Shown here: positions 25,514 through 34,157 of the stretch, in pieces
Numbering within the stretch: the first letter of the stretch is position 1
Layout of the letters: the number at the start of each line of letters is the position of its first letter
DNA from: Actinomycetes bacterium
Lineage (GTDB): Bacteria > Actinomycetota > Acidimicrobiia > Acidimicrobiales > JAMCQF01
DNA: 47,723 bases
Assembly: GCA_021851885.1 (NCBI GenBank)
Contig: JAJZBS010000011.1
Span: 1-47,723, forward strand
Direction of reading: 5' to 3'
Program-made: the position numbers and the translations under genes
The notes under the pieces: generated by a model
Databases searched by the model: none
What the model saw: the letters and a program-made list of their open reading frames with translations, nothing else
Told to the model about the DNA's origin: nothing

Positions 25514-27097
25514 TCATCCGCGGTCTCCACCCGCCGGGAACGGCGTGGGAACGTCGAGCTTCGCACACCCAATCGGCGATTCCGGCATCCCACCCGCCGC
25601 AACCGCGACCACACACACGTCGTGGACACCGGCAGCCGTCGCGACCACGACATCGAAGCCGTGCGCGGGCCCGAACGCCGGAAATGCCTTTGCGACGTCG
25701 GGCCGGTCGACGTCGGCGAGGACACGCGTCGCGAATACCCCGTCGACGGTCACGAGGACCTCGATCGGCTGGGGGGTTGCCGGGTCGATGGCCCACCCGG
25801 CGACCCGGAGCACGCTCCCCTCAGCGGAGGCACTGTCGAGGTTGCCGAAGGGGGCTCCACAGCTCAGGGTGGCACAGGCGAGTCGGGTGGGCTCCCCGAG
25901 GCCGGCGTTGAGAGCCGTGACGCAGACGTCGTGGACTCCGCGCGGAACGGGGACCACGGCGTCGAAGCCATGGGCCGGCCCCATCGTGGGGAACAGGGCA
26001 CCCACATCGGGACGAGCGACAGACGCGGCAATGCGCGCGGCGACGGCGCCGTCGATCGTGACTTGGATCGTGACGGGGTCCGTCGTGTCCGGATCGATCG
26101 CCCATCCCGCGACACGCACGTCCAAGGTGTCCGGCGCGACGGCGATCACGTCGAGGTGGCCGAACGGGTCGTGGGGGGCGACCGTCGCGCATCCCAGAAG
26201 CACGTTGCCCGGGCCGAATGCGACGTTGACCCCCGTCGCGCACACGGCAAACCCCTCGATTGTGTCCGGCGTCACGGGCACGACGTTCGTAAAGCCATGG
26301 TCGGAGCCGTAGCCGGGGAGGAACGCGCCGACGTCGGGCCGGTTGGAAGAAGCGGACAACGTTGCCGCCTGGGCGCCTGCAACCGATATCTGGACGTCGA
26401 TCGGTGCCGGCGTGTCGAAATCGACCGCCCAACCGGACACGGCGATCCCGCCGGCGACCTGCGTGGCCGAGTCGAGATGGCCGACGACGGCGTGCAAGCA
26501 CGGAGCGTCGTGGGTCGCGGTGGACTCGTCGGTCTGGGCCGTCGTGGTGCACGTGGGTTCGATCTCCCATGGAGGGATGCATGCCACCACCCGGCACACG
26601 ATTGGACCCAGGCAAGGGATCTCCTGGTTGCATTGGCCGTAGCGGAACTCGTTGCAGCCCGTCGCCCGGAGCCCGCAGTCATCCTCAGCGCAACCGCATC
26701 CCGTCCCGGAGCAAGAACCGGGACACACACCGCTCGATCCACAGCCGCAGTCGCCACAGGTGGCGTTGCAGTCCATGTAGTAGCGCGGACCCGCGCAGAA
26801 CTGCGTCCCGTCTGCCTTCCACCACCCGGCCATGACGGTGCCCGTGGGGCAGGCGTTGTACCCCGTCAGGGTGCAGCAGAACTCGGTGTAGCCGTCACAG
26901 CACATCGCGCCGCATCCGCACAGAGCGCCATGACAGTTGCACACCGCGCCATAGGCATCGCCCGGCTCGAGAGCGTAGGTGAGGGGCTCGAGCGCGAGTG
27001 CGGTTGCCGTGACGACTGTCCGCCCGAGGAACCCCCGACGGGTCACCCGGGGGAGCGAACCCGCAAGAGTATCGACGGCACCCGACAGAAAGCTCAT
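25514..27097 (-). CDS. Tat-secreted Cys-rich methylamine-dehydrogenase-light-chain-like protein fused to three C-terminal GWAxDPD repeats
   Basis: Tat motif TRRGFLGRTVVTATALA; CCTLTGYNACPTGTVMAGWWKADGTQFCAGPRYYMDCNATCGDCGCG ... FRYGQCNQEIPCLGPIVC resembles MADH small subunit; then three units GHLDS..VSGWAVDFDT / FGHLDV..VAGWAIDPDT / FGNLDS..VAGWAIDPAT. ATGA overlap with MauE-like gene. Confidence 0.75.
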   Translation of the reverse strand: MSFLSGAVDTLAGSLPRVTRRGFLGRTVVTATALALEPLTYALEPGDAYGAVCNCHGALCGCGAMCCDGYTEFCCTLTGYNACPTGTVMAGWWKADGTQFCAGPRYYMDCNATCGDCGCGSSGVCPGSCSGTGCGCAEDDCGLRATGCNEFRYGQCNQEIPCLGPIVCRVVACIPPWEIEPTCTTTAQTDESTATHDAPCLHAVVGHLDSATQVAGGIAVSGWAVDFDTPAPIDVQISVAGAQAATLSASSNRPDVGAFLPGYGSDHGFTNVVPVTPDTIEGFAVCATGVNVAFGPGNVLLGCATVAPHDPFGHLDVIAVAPDTLDVRVAGWAIDPDTTDPVTIQVTIDGAVAARIAASVARPDVGALFPTMGPAHGFDAVVPVPRGVHDVCVTALNAGLGEPTRLACATLSCGAPFGNLDSASAEGSVLRVAGWAIDPATPQPIEVLVTVDGVFATRVLADVDRPDVAKAFPAFGPAHGFDVVVATAAGVHDVCVVAVAAGGMPESPIGCAKLDVPTPFPAGGDRG

Positions 27098-27606
27098 CGC
27101 CGCGCCGCCGCAAGTGTCGCCGGCAGCGTCGTCATGACCACGACGACGAGCCACGCCGCCACGGCAATGGCAATCGCCTCGGGGACACCCGCGTACGGCA
27201 GGCGCCACCACCCCCCGATCGCACCGGGTGCACCGGTCGCGGCCGCCGCGGCACCGGCAGCGCAACCGCCGAGATCGACCGCGACGTGGAGGGACGACGG
27301 CGGGGTGGATCGGCTCCCAAAGCATCCGCAGGACCGTTCCGGAGCCGTCCGGCGCAATCGGAGGCTCGCGATCGCAAAGACGAGGTAGACGCTTGCGAGA
27401 GCCGCGGCGAGAAGGCGGCCCGCCGACAGCACGGTCGCGGCGCCAAGGCCTATCTCTGCCGCACCGAGCGTCCGGGCTGCGGCCGGAGTCGAGCCCAGCC
27501 ATAGGGCGCGAAGCATGTCCTCGCTTGATCGTGGGTCCGCGATCTTGAATGCGCCGCTCACCACGAGGACGATCGCCATAACGGCGAGCGGTCCGAAGGC
27601 CGTCAT
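27094..27606 (-). CDS. MauE/DoxX-family redox-associated membrane protein
   Basis: LAVMAIVLVVSGAFKIADPRSSEDMLRALWLG, AAEIGLGAATVLSAGRLLAAALASVYLVFAIASLRLRRTAPERSCGCFGS. Confidence 0.75.
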   Translation of the reverse strand: MTAFGPLAVMAIVLVVSGAFKIADPRSSEDMLRALWLGSTPAAARTLGAAEIGLGAATVLSAGRLLAAALASVYLVFAIASLRLRRTAPERSCGCFGSRSTPPSSLHVAVDLGGCAAGAAAAATGAPGAIGGWWRLPYAGVPEAIAIAVAAWLVVVVMTTLPATLAAARR

Positions 27607-27762
27607 TGGCGCAATGCTACGGTGCGCGTGCCCTGCATGCGCCACCCGGCACGGCTCAAGCCGGCACGCCGGGCACGGCGGCCGCGCGGCGACGCACCAG
27701 GACTCAGACGGCTGCGGCACCGTGTCGGCGCCACCGACCGAACGGCGTGTCTTAGGTGTGTC

Positions 27763-29154
27763 TCAGGCGCCGGACACCGGAAGGGTCGCTGTGATGCGCG
27801 TACCGGCGCCGGGCCGCGCTTCTACCTCGAGGTGACCACCGAGAAGGTGGGCGCGCTCACGCATGCCGACAAGGCCGAGACGTGCCCTGCCCTGAACGGT
27901 GATCGCGGCCGGGTCGAAACCGACGCCATCGTCGCTGAGTGTGAGCTCCAGCGCATCCTCCCCGAAGGTGAGGGCGATGGCCACACTGTGGGCTTTGGCG
28001 TGGCGCACCGTGTTGCGCAACGCCTCCTGGACGATCCGGAAGGCGCCGAGCTCGATCCCGGGGGCCAGGCGCACCTCGCCGCCGGTCACGGCTATGTCCC
28101 CGTTCAAGCCGGCCTCGTCCTCGACGTCGGCGAGAATGCTGGAGATGGCCGCGACCAGGCCCAGCTGATCGAGGGCGGGCGGGCGCAGGTCACGCGCGAG
28201 GACCCTCAGGCGCGAGGCGGCGTCGATCGCTTGATGGCGTGCCTGGGCCAGGCCGGCGGCGACCGGGCCGGGCACCCCCGAAGACCCGCCGAGGCTCTCG
28301 AGACGCCGGGCCAGGTGGAGGAACAGCTGGAGGGGTTCGTCGTGCAGCTCCCGGGAGAGTTTCCGGCGCTGGTCCTCCTCGACGGACACGACGAGCTGGG
28401 CATAGCGGGTTGCCTGGCGCCCGACCCGGCGTTCCTCGGTCACGTCTTCGAAGATGACCTGCGTCGCCGTCCGCCCGCCGAGAACCGGCAGTGGGCAGAG
28501 GGCGACCCGGTAGTCGCGGCCACCGGGAACCGTCAGGACCTTCCCGGCGCGGGTGTCGATCGGCCCGCCATCACCGAGGACGGTCTGCCAAGGCCGGCCC
28601 TGGACCAGCTCCCCGAACAGAGCTGCCGCCGCCGGGTTCGTATCGGCAATCCGTCCACGCTCGTCGACGACGAGAATCGGGGCGACGTTTGCCTCGAAGA
28701 GCGCCCGGTAGCCGGCTTCGGCGGCAAGCCGGCCGGCCGTTGCCCGCTCGAACCGGGCGTGTGCCATGCGTTCGGCTTCGATGCGCTGACCAACGAAGAA
28801 GGCGACCAGGTCCACGAGGGCGAGCTCGACAAGGTCACTGCCGATGTGGCCCTCGCCGTGGGGCAGCACGAGGTCGGGGATCCACAACAGTGTCGCCCAG
28901 ACGCCGGTCGCGGCCGATCCGGCGAGCCCGTAGCGGAGGGCGGCGTAGCCGACGGGGATGATGAGCAAGGCGACCGGGAGGCCGACGGGGAACTGTGCCG
29001 ACTCGGCCTGGCTTTTGGCGTCGACGAGCAGGTGAATGCCGGCGATCAGGATGACGGCGGCCTGGATGGCCCAGAAGCGCCACTGGCGCACCGGCGGGTG
29101 TGCCGCCCGCGCGATGACCGCGCCAAGCTCAGCTGTCGGAGGGCGCGTGTCCAT
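27763..29154 (-). CDS. NarL-type sensor histidine kinase (PAS, HisKA_3, HATPase)
   Basis: ILVVDERGRIADTNPAAAALFG PAS; SVEEDQRRKLSRELHDEPLQLFLHLARRLE H box; LTLSDDGVGFDPAAITVQGRARLGLVGMRERAHLLGG. Confidence 0.92.
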   Translation of the reverse strand: MDTRPPTAELGAVIARAAHPPVRQWRFWAIQAAVILIAGIHLLVDAKSQAESAQFPVGLPVALLIIPVGYAALRYGLAGSAATGVWATLLWIPDLVLPHGEGHIGSDLVELALVDLVAFFVGQRIEAERMAHARFERATAGRLAAEAGYRALFEANVAPILVVDERGRIADTNPAAAALFGELVQGRPWQTVLGDGGPIDTRAGKVLTVPGGRDYRVALCPLPVLGGRTATQVIFEDVTEERRVGRQATRYAQLVVSVEEDQRRKLSRELHDEPLQLFLHLARRLESLGGSSGVPGPVAAGLAQARHQAIDAASRLRVLARDLRPPALDQLGLVAAISSILADVEDEAGLNGDIAVTGGEVRLAPGIELGAFRIVQEALRNTVRHAKAHSVAIALTFGEDALELTLSDDGVGFDPAAITVQGRARLGLVGMRERAHLLGGHLEVEARPGAGTRITATLPVSGA

Positions 29155-29881
29155 CGTCTGCAGCGGCGACGAGGTGGTGCGATATGGCGAAGAGGACGGC
29201 CTCGGTCCGGGAGGCCACCCCCAGCTTGGCCAGCACGTTCGAGACATGGCCTTCGACCGTGCGCAAGCCGAGCCCGAGCTCGTTGGCAATGTGCTTGTTC
29301 GACATCCCCCGGGCAAGGCGCTCGAGGACGTCGGTCTCGCGCGGTGTCAATGACCCGGGTCCCGGCGGCGTCGCCGGAGGGCCGCTTCGCCAGCGCCGGG
29401 ACAGCCGGCCGGACATCGCCCGGTCGAGGACGAAGACCCCGTCCGCGACGGCGCGGACTGCATCGACGAGCTCGCGCGAGCTCGCCGTCTTGAGCAGGTA
29501 GCCCCCGACGCCGAGCTCGAGGGCCTCGGAGACGTAGGCGTAGTCGTCGTAGGCGCTCACGACGAGCACCTGGATCTCCGGGAAGCTCTCGCGCACCTCC
29601 CGGGCCAGCTCCAGCCCGCTCATTCCGGGCAGGTTGACGTCGACGAGGACGACGTCAGGCGGGCGCCCACCTGGGCGCCGCAGGATGCCGAGGGCATCCT
29701 CTCCGCTGCCGGCCTCGTCGGCGACCTCGATGCCCGCTTCCTGGCCAAGGAGCTGGACGGTCCCTTCACGCACCAGCGCGTGATCGTCGACGACCATGAC
29801 GCGCACCAGGTCGGCCCGGGCGACCGAGGGGGCCGGATGCGATTCGGCTCCCGGCTCCCGGGCAGGTAGGGCTTCCCTCAC
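29129..29881 (-). CDS. NarL/LuxR family response regulator
   Basis: VRVMVVDDHALVREGTVQLL, DVVLVDVNLPGMSGLELAREV, LTPRETDVLERLARGMSNKHIANELGLGLRTVEGHVSNVLAKLGVASRTEAVLFA. Confidence 0.95.
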   Translation of the reverse strand: MREALPAREPGAESHPAPSVARADLVRVMVVDDHALVREGTVQLLGQEAGIEVADEAGSGEDALGILRRPGGRPPDVVLVDVNLPGMSGLELAREVRESFPEIQVLVVSAYDDYAYVSEALELGVGGYLLKTASSRELVDAVRAVADGVFVLDRAMSGRLSRRWRSGPPATPPGPGSLTPRETDVLERLARGMSNKHIANELGLGLRTVEGHVSNVLAKLGVASRTEAVLFAISHHLVAAADDGHAPSDS

Positions 29882-30034
29882 GCCCTACAGTCTGCGGCCC
29901 CGCTCACGCCGGCGCCAGCGTAGAAGCCAGGCAACCGCCCCCGGGGTTCCACGCGCACGGTCCGTGGAAACAACGTTGCCGTCGTACGTGGTCTCCTGGT
30001 TCCCGCTGTCGGGCCTCTCGTTCAGGCTTGCACC

Positions 30035-30319
30035 GTGGTCGACGTGCTCCGTCTCGGGCTCAGCGTTCTGTTGGTCGTCGCTTTGGCGACCGTCGTCGCG
30101 TACGTGCTCGCATTCTTCGCCTTGGCCGCTTGGACCCTGATCCGCGGCTCCCATGCAGACCCCCTGGCAGAGGAGCTCGACAGCGTCCTTGACGAGATCC
30201 TCGCGCCGGCCGCGCCCGCCGGAACAATTCTGCGGCATGCCCCCGCATCGTCGGCGCGGCGCGGACGGCGCGAGCTTCGCCTGAGCCAGCGTGCTCGCCA
30301 TTTCCAGAAAGGACTGTGA
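30035..30319 (+). CDS. small single-TM protein leading the cupredoxin/NrfD operon
   Basis: MVDVLRLGLSVLLVVALATVVAYVLAFFALAAWTLI; stop overlaps next ATG (TGATG). Confidence 0.6.
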   Translation: MVDVLRLGLSVLLVVALATVVAYVLAFFALAAWTLIRGSHADPLAEELDSVLDEILAPAAPAGTILRHAPASSARRGRRELRLSQRARHFQKGL

Positions 30320-30972
30320 TGGGCGATCCGATACAGACAGGGACCGAACCCACAAGGTATGCCGTCGGCATTGCGACCTTGCTCGGAGGCATCGTCCTTG
30401 GACTCGGTCTCGTCTTCGGGATGGCGGCGGGAGTCGGCGCCATCTGGTCGTCCGTCACGGCATCGGCGACACCGTCGGCGTCGAGCAGCTCAGGCGGGGC
30501 CGCACCGAACGGCGCCTCAGGCTCTGCGGCTGCGTCGAATACAGGCATGAGCTCGATGAACCAGAGCGGCGCTTCGTCCGCAACGGGTTCGGCACCGGCC
30601 GCCGGCGCCGCGTCGGCAGGTGCCGTCCAGGACGTCTCGCTCGTCGTCGATCCCCCGCCGCTCGGCGGCCGGAAAGGCCCTGACGGACATGTCTACGATG
30701 CCTTCGTCCCCGCGACGTTCTCCATGAAGGTCGGCGTGACCGTCAAAGTCACGGTCCTCAACTACGACACCTTGCCCCATACCTGGACGTCCCCCGGTCT
30801 CGGCGTCAACACGATGGTGCCGGCCGGATCGTCGACATCGCCAAGCCGGACCACCTTCACGATCCACCCCACGAAAGCCGGCACTTTCTCTTGGTACTGC
30901 GCCACGCCGTGCGATTCGTTTGCCATGAAGACGAACGGCTTCATGCGGGGCACCGTGACGGTGACGGCATGA
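30319..30972 (+). CDS. membrane-anchored cupredoxin-domain protein (1)
   Basis: TM then low-complexity Ala/Ser linker; FSMKVGVTVKVTVLNYDTLPHTWTSPGLG ... GTFSWYCATPCDSFAMKTNGFMRGTVTV. Confidence 0.8.
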   Translation: MGDPIQTGTEPTRYAVGIATLLGGIVLGLGLVFGMAAGVGAIWSSVTASATPSASSSSGGAAPNGASGSAAASNTGMSSMNQSGASSATGSAPAAGAASAGAVQDVSLVVDPPPLGGRKGPDGHVYDAFVPATFSMKVGVTVKVTVLNYDTLPHTWTSPGLGVNTMVPAGSSTSPSRTTFTIHPTKAGTFSWYCATPCDSFAMKTNGFMRGTVTVTA

Positions 30973-31703
30973 GCGGATCAGCCAAGCACCGTCGCTCGCC
31001 CGCGGCGACGGCCGCCAACCTGGGCGAGCACCTACTCGCCGGCCTCGACCATCTCGGACAACCGGTCGTACGCCGTTCCATCTCGCGCTTCGCCCGCTCC
31101 GTCGGCATCGTCGGCGCCACTCTCGCTGTCATCTTCGCAGGCCTCGCCGTCACCGTCGCGGCGGTCGCCGGGATCGCGCAGGGTGTCAGCACCGCGTCAG
31201 GCCACCTTGCCGCGTCAACCCGTCCTCTGACCGGCGGCCCTCCCGTGACCGAGTCGATGGAGATCCTCACGGGCAAGATGGACGGGCGTTCCGGTTGGCC
31301 CCGTTACACGAACGCCTCCTGGTCGGTGCACGCAGGCCAGTCGGTCACGATCAAGATCACGAGCTACGACGACGGCACTGCCCCACCCATGGGCTCCCAG
31401 GCCATGTACAACACGGTCGAAGGCACCGTCGGCGGCACGGAGACCGTCGACGGACGCACCATCCGGGGTATGCCGACGGAGGACGTCGCCCATACCTTCA
31501 CGATCGTCGCCCTGCGCCTCAACCTGCCTATTCCGGCAGCTCCTACCGGCGGGAGTGTCACCGTCGTCGCCCGGTTCGTCCCAAAGGTCACCGGCGTATT
31601 CATGTGGCAGTGCTACGCGCCGTGCGGTTCGGGCAAGAACGCGATGGGCGGGGCGATGTCGACCATGGGATGGATGGAGGGAAAGGTCACGGTGTCCGCA
31701 TGA
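30969..31703 (+). CDS. membrane-anchored cupredoxin-domain protein (2)
   Basis: TM; SWSVHAGQSVTIKITSYDDG ... VAHTFTIVALRLNLPIP ... GVFMWQCYAPCGSGKNAMGGAMSTMGWMEGKVTV. ATGA overlap. Confidence 0.75.
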   Translation: MSGSAKHRRSPAATAANLGEHLLAGLDHLGQPVVRRSISRFARSVGIVGATLAVIFAGLAVTVAAVAGIAQGVSTASGHLAASTRPLTGGPPVTESMEILTGKMDGRSGWPRYTNASWSVHAGQSVTIKITSYDDGTAPPMGSQAMYNTVEGTVGGTETVDGRTIRGMPTEDVAHTFTIVALRLNLPIPAAPTGGSVTVVARFVPKVTGVFMWQCYAPCGSGKNAMGGAMSTMGWMEGKVTVSA

Positions 31704-32617
31704 ACGACGAACCGCAGCCGCCGAACTCGGGCAAGGACGGCCCCCCCGCCGCAACCGAGACCCAGAGCGAGCCCCAGGAGACCTCCGGCCCCGCACGCAT
31801 CGAGCGGCGGAGCTTCCTCGGGCGCGCCGTCGTCGGAGGAGTGGGCGTCACCGCCCTCGGAGCTCTCGCCGAGCGCCTGTTCGCAACTCCCGCACCGGCC
31901 GGAGCCTCCCCGACGAAGGCAGGTTCCTCGGCACCGACCGCGAGCTCGAGCGGCCAGGCCGACCACCAGTGGGCCATGGTCATCGACCTGCGCTACTGCA
32001 ACGGCTGCAAGCTCTGCACGGCTGCGTGCCAGGCCGCTCACTACCTACGCCCTGAGCAGACCTGGATAGACGTCTTCACGATGCGCACGGCCGAGAACAA
32101 GACCTACTCCATGCCACGGCCCTGCATGATGTGCGAGGACCCGCCGTGCGTTCCCGTGTGCCCGGTGAGTGCCAACGTCCGCACGAGCGACGGGCTGACC
32201 CTCGTCGACCAGTCCCGTTGCATCGGCACGCGCATCTGCATGAACGCCTGCCCCTACGAGGCCCGCTACTTCAACTGGTCAGACTCGCGCTCCGTGCCGC
32301 GCCAACCCTTCCCCCAGGAACCGGAGTGGCCCGTCCCCCAGCAAAAGGGCACCGTCGGCAAGTGCATCTTCTGCGCGGCGATGCTCCCTTCCGGACAGGT
32401 GCCCGAATGCGTTGCCGACTGCCCCATGGGCGTCCTCTACCTCGGGGACATCGTGCGCGACGTCGCCGTGAACGGCTTGGGGAACACGGTGACGTTGTCG
32501 ACCTTCCTCAAAGAGAACGACGCTGTCCGCTTCAAAGAGTCCTACGGGACAAGCCCGCGGGTCTGGTACATCCTCGGCCACGGCCAGGACCTCGAATCCG
32601 ATACGTCGGCAAGCTGA
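31700..32617 (+). CDS. Tat-exported multi-cluster 4Fe-4S protein, NrfC/PsrB/DmsB-like
   Basis: ERRSFLGRAVVGGVG Tat signal; CNGCKLCTAACQAAH, CMMCEDPPCVPVCP, CIGTRICMNACPYEARYFNW, CIFCAAMLPSGQVPECVADCP. ATGA overlap. Confidence 0.93.
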   Translation: MNDEPQPPNSGKDGPPAATETQSEPQETSGPARIERRSFLGRAVVGGVGVTALGALAERLFATPAPAGASPTKAGSSAPTASSSGQADHQWAMVIDLRYCNGCKLCTAACQAAHYLRPEQTWIDVFTMRTAENKTYSMPRPCMMCEDPPCVPVCPVSANVRTSDGLTLVDQSRCIGTRICMNACPYEARYFNWSDSRSVPRQPFPQEPEWPVPQQKGTVGKCIFCAAMLPSGQVPECVADCPMGVLYLGDIVRDVAVNGLGNTVTLSTFLKENDAVRFKESYGTSPRVWYILGHGQDLESDTSAS

Positions 32618-32630
32618 GGAGGCTGGGGCC

Positions 32631-34157
32631 ATGGACGACGGAATGGAACGAACCGCAATCGACGGTCGCCATCTGCGCTCGGCCGCCATGCGCCCGATCA
32701 TGGAGACACCGCGCTGGTGGTGGCCGGCGGTCCTCGCGCTGGGTGCCGTCGTCGTGGCCGGCGTGGTCGCCTGGGCTGTCCAGCTCGGAGACGGGTTGGG
32801 CGTCGCGGGATACAACGACAATGCCTTTTGGGCCGTCTACGAGGCGGACCTCGTCGCCTTCATCGGCGTGAGCTACGGCGGGGCCGTCGTCTCGGCCATC
32901 CTGCGCCTGACCAACGCTCAGTGGAGGGCGCCGCTCACCCGGATCGCCGAGGCGACGGCACTCGTCACGCTGCCGATCGGCATGCTCTTCATCATCCCCC
33001 ACCTGGGGAGCCCACAGAAGATCTGGGAGCTTATCTGGCCGCCGTACTGGAACCTCTCCTCCCCCATTCTCTGGGACTTCTTCGCAGTGAGCACCTACCT
33101 GCTCGCGACGATCGTGTTCTTCTACCTCCCGCTCATTCCCGACCTCGCGACGTGCAGGGCGTACCTCGACGACCCGAACAACGCCCGCACCGGCGACTCG
33201 CTCGGGCTCGGGAGCATCGCCGGGCTGCGTGCCCGGATGCGCAACGCGCGGCTGCGGACCGCACGCACCCTCTACCGGATCGGGGCGGGTCGTTGGACAG
33301 CGACGAACACCCAGCGCCGTCTGCTGCACGGGTCGATCGGCCTCGTGGCGATCATGGTCATCCCGATGGCGGTCTCGGTGCACTCGGTCCTGTCGTTCGC
33401 CTTCGCGTCGTCGAGCAGAGCCGGCTATCTCGAGACGATCCTCCCGGTCTACTTCGTGGTGGCCGCCCTCTACTCGGGGGTCGCGCTCGTGGTGCTCACC
33501 GTCGCGGCCGCACGCAAGCTCTACCACCTCGAGCCTTACATTCACCGCCGTCACTTCGTCCGGCTGGGGTTCGTTCTCGTCGCCTTCGGGGCCGCCTACC
33601 TGTACCTCACCTTCACGGAGTACCTCATCGACGGGTACTCGGGGGCGCAGGGCAACGCCGCGTGGGTTCGCCAGATCATCGTCGGCCGGTACTGGGTCCC
33701 ATTCTGGATCTACTTCGTCGCCGCAGGCCTCATCCCGCTTCTCATCGTGGCGGTCAAGCGTTTGCGCACCATGAACGGCGTCGTCGTCGCATCGGGACTT
33801 GTCGTCGTCGCCATGTGGATCAAGCGGCTCGTGATCGTCGTGCCGCCCGCCTCTGAGCCCCTTGTCCGTTCCCCGTTGACGTCGTCGGGCTTCTTGTCGG
33901 GAGACTGGGGCACCTACCACTTCACGTGGGTCCCGATCGCCATCACGCTCGCCGCGACGGCCGCCATCCCGCTCTTGCTCCTTGTCGTCTTCCGCTTCGT
34001 GCCAATCCTTCCGGTCGCCGAGATCGAAGAGATGTCAGAACAGCACGGGAGCACGAACGGGAACGGCGCGCTGGATGCGCTCGAAGTCACCACACCCAAT
34101 GCCCGCCTTGACGAGCGGCAGCCCGTCGGAGCCGGCGACGAGATCGGGAGGTCCTGA
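32631..34157 (+). CDS. NrfD/PsrC-type membrane quinone-interacting subunit
   Basis: ~8+ TM; GYNDNAFWAVYEADLVAFIGVSYGGAVVSAILRLTNAQWRAPLTRIAEATALVTLPIGMLFIIPHLG and WPPYWNLSSPILWDFFAVSTYL. Confidence 0.93.
   Translation: MDDGMERTAIDGRHLRSAAMRPIMETPRWWWPAVLALGAVVVAGVVAWAVQLGDGLGVAGYNDNAFWAVYEADLVAFIGVSYGGAVVSAILRLTNAQWRAPLTRIAEATALVTLPIGMLFIIPHLGSPQKIWELIWPPYWNLSSPILWDFFAVSTYLLATIVFFYLPLIPDLATCRAYLDDPNNARTGDSLGLGSIAGLRARMRNARLRTARTLYRIGAGRWTATNTQRRLLHGSIGLVAIMVIPMAVSVHSVLSFAFASSSRAGYLETILPVYFVVAALYSGVALVVLTVAAARKLYHLEPYIHRRHFVRLGFVLVAFGAAYLYLTFTEYLIDGYSGAQGNAAWVRQIIVGRYWVPFWIYFVAAGLIPLLIVAVKRLRTMNGVVVASGLVVVAMWIKRLVIVVPPASEPLVRSPLTSSGFLSGDWGTYHFTWVPIAITLAATAAIPLLLLVVFRFVPILPVAEIEEMSEQHGSTNGNGALDALEVTTPNARLDERQPVGAGDEIGRS

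Noticed and set aside
26780-26800. CAGPR in the light-chain-like protein as an anSME target motif (C-x-[PA]-x-R)
   Set aside because: Third position is Gly, so it does not fit the consensus; no direct support for modification by the radical SAM protein.
25622-27388. 588-aa plus-strand ORF opposite the light-chain-like gene
   Set aside because: Composition typical of antisense frames; the minus strand has Tat signal, Cys pattern and repeats.
32532-33920. 462-aa minus-strand ORF opposite NrfD
   Set aside because: Asp/Arg/Glu/His-rich shadow of a transmembrane gene; no domain.
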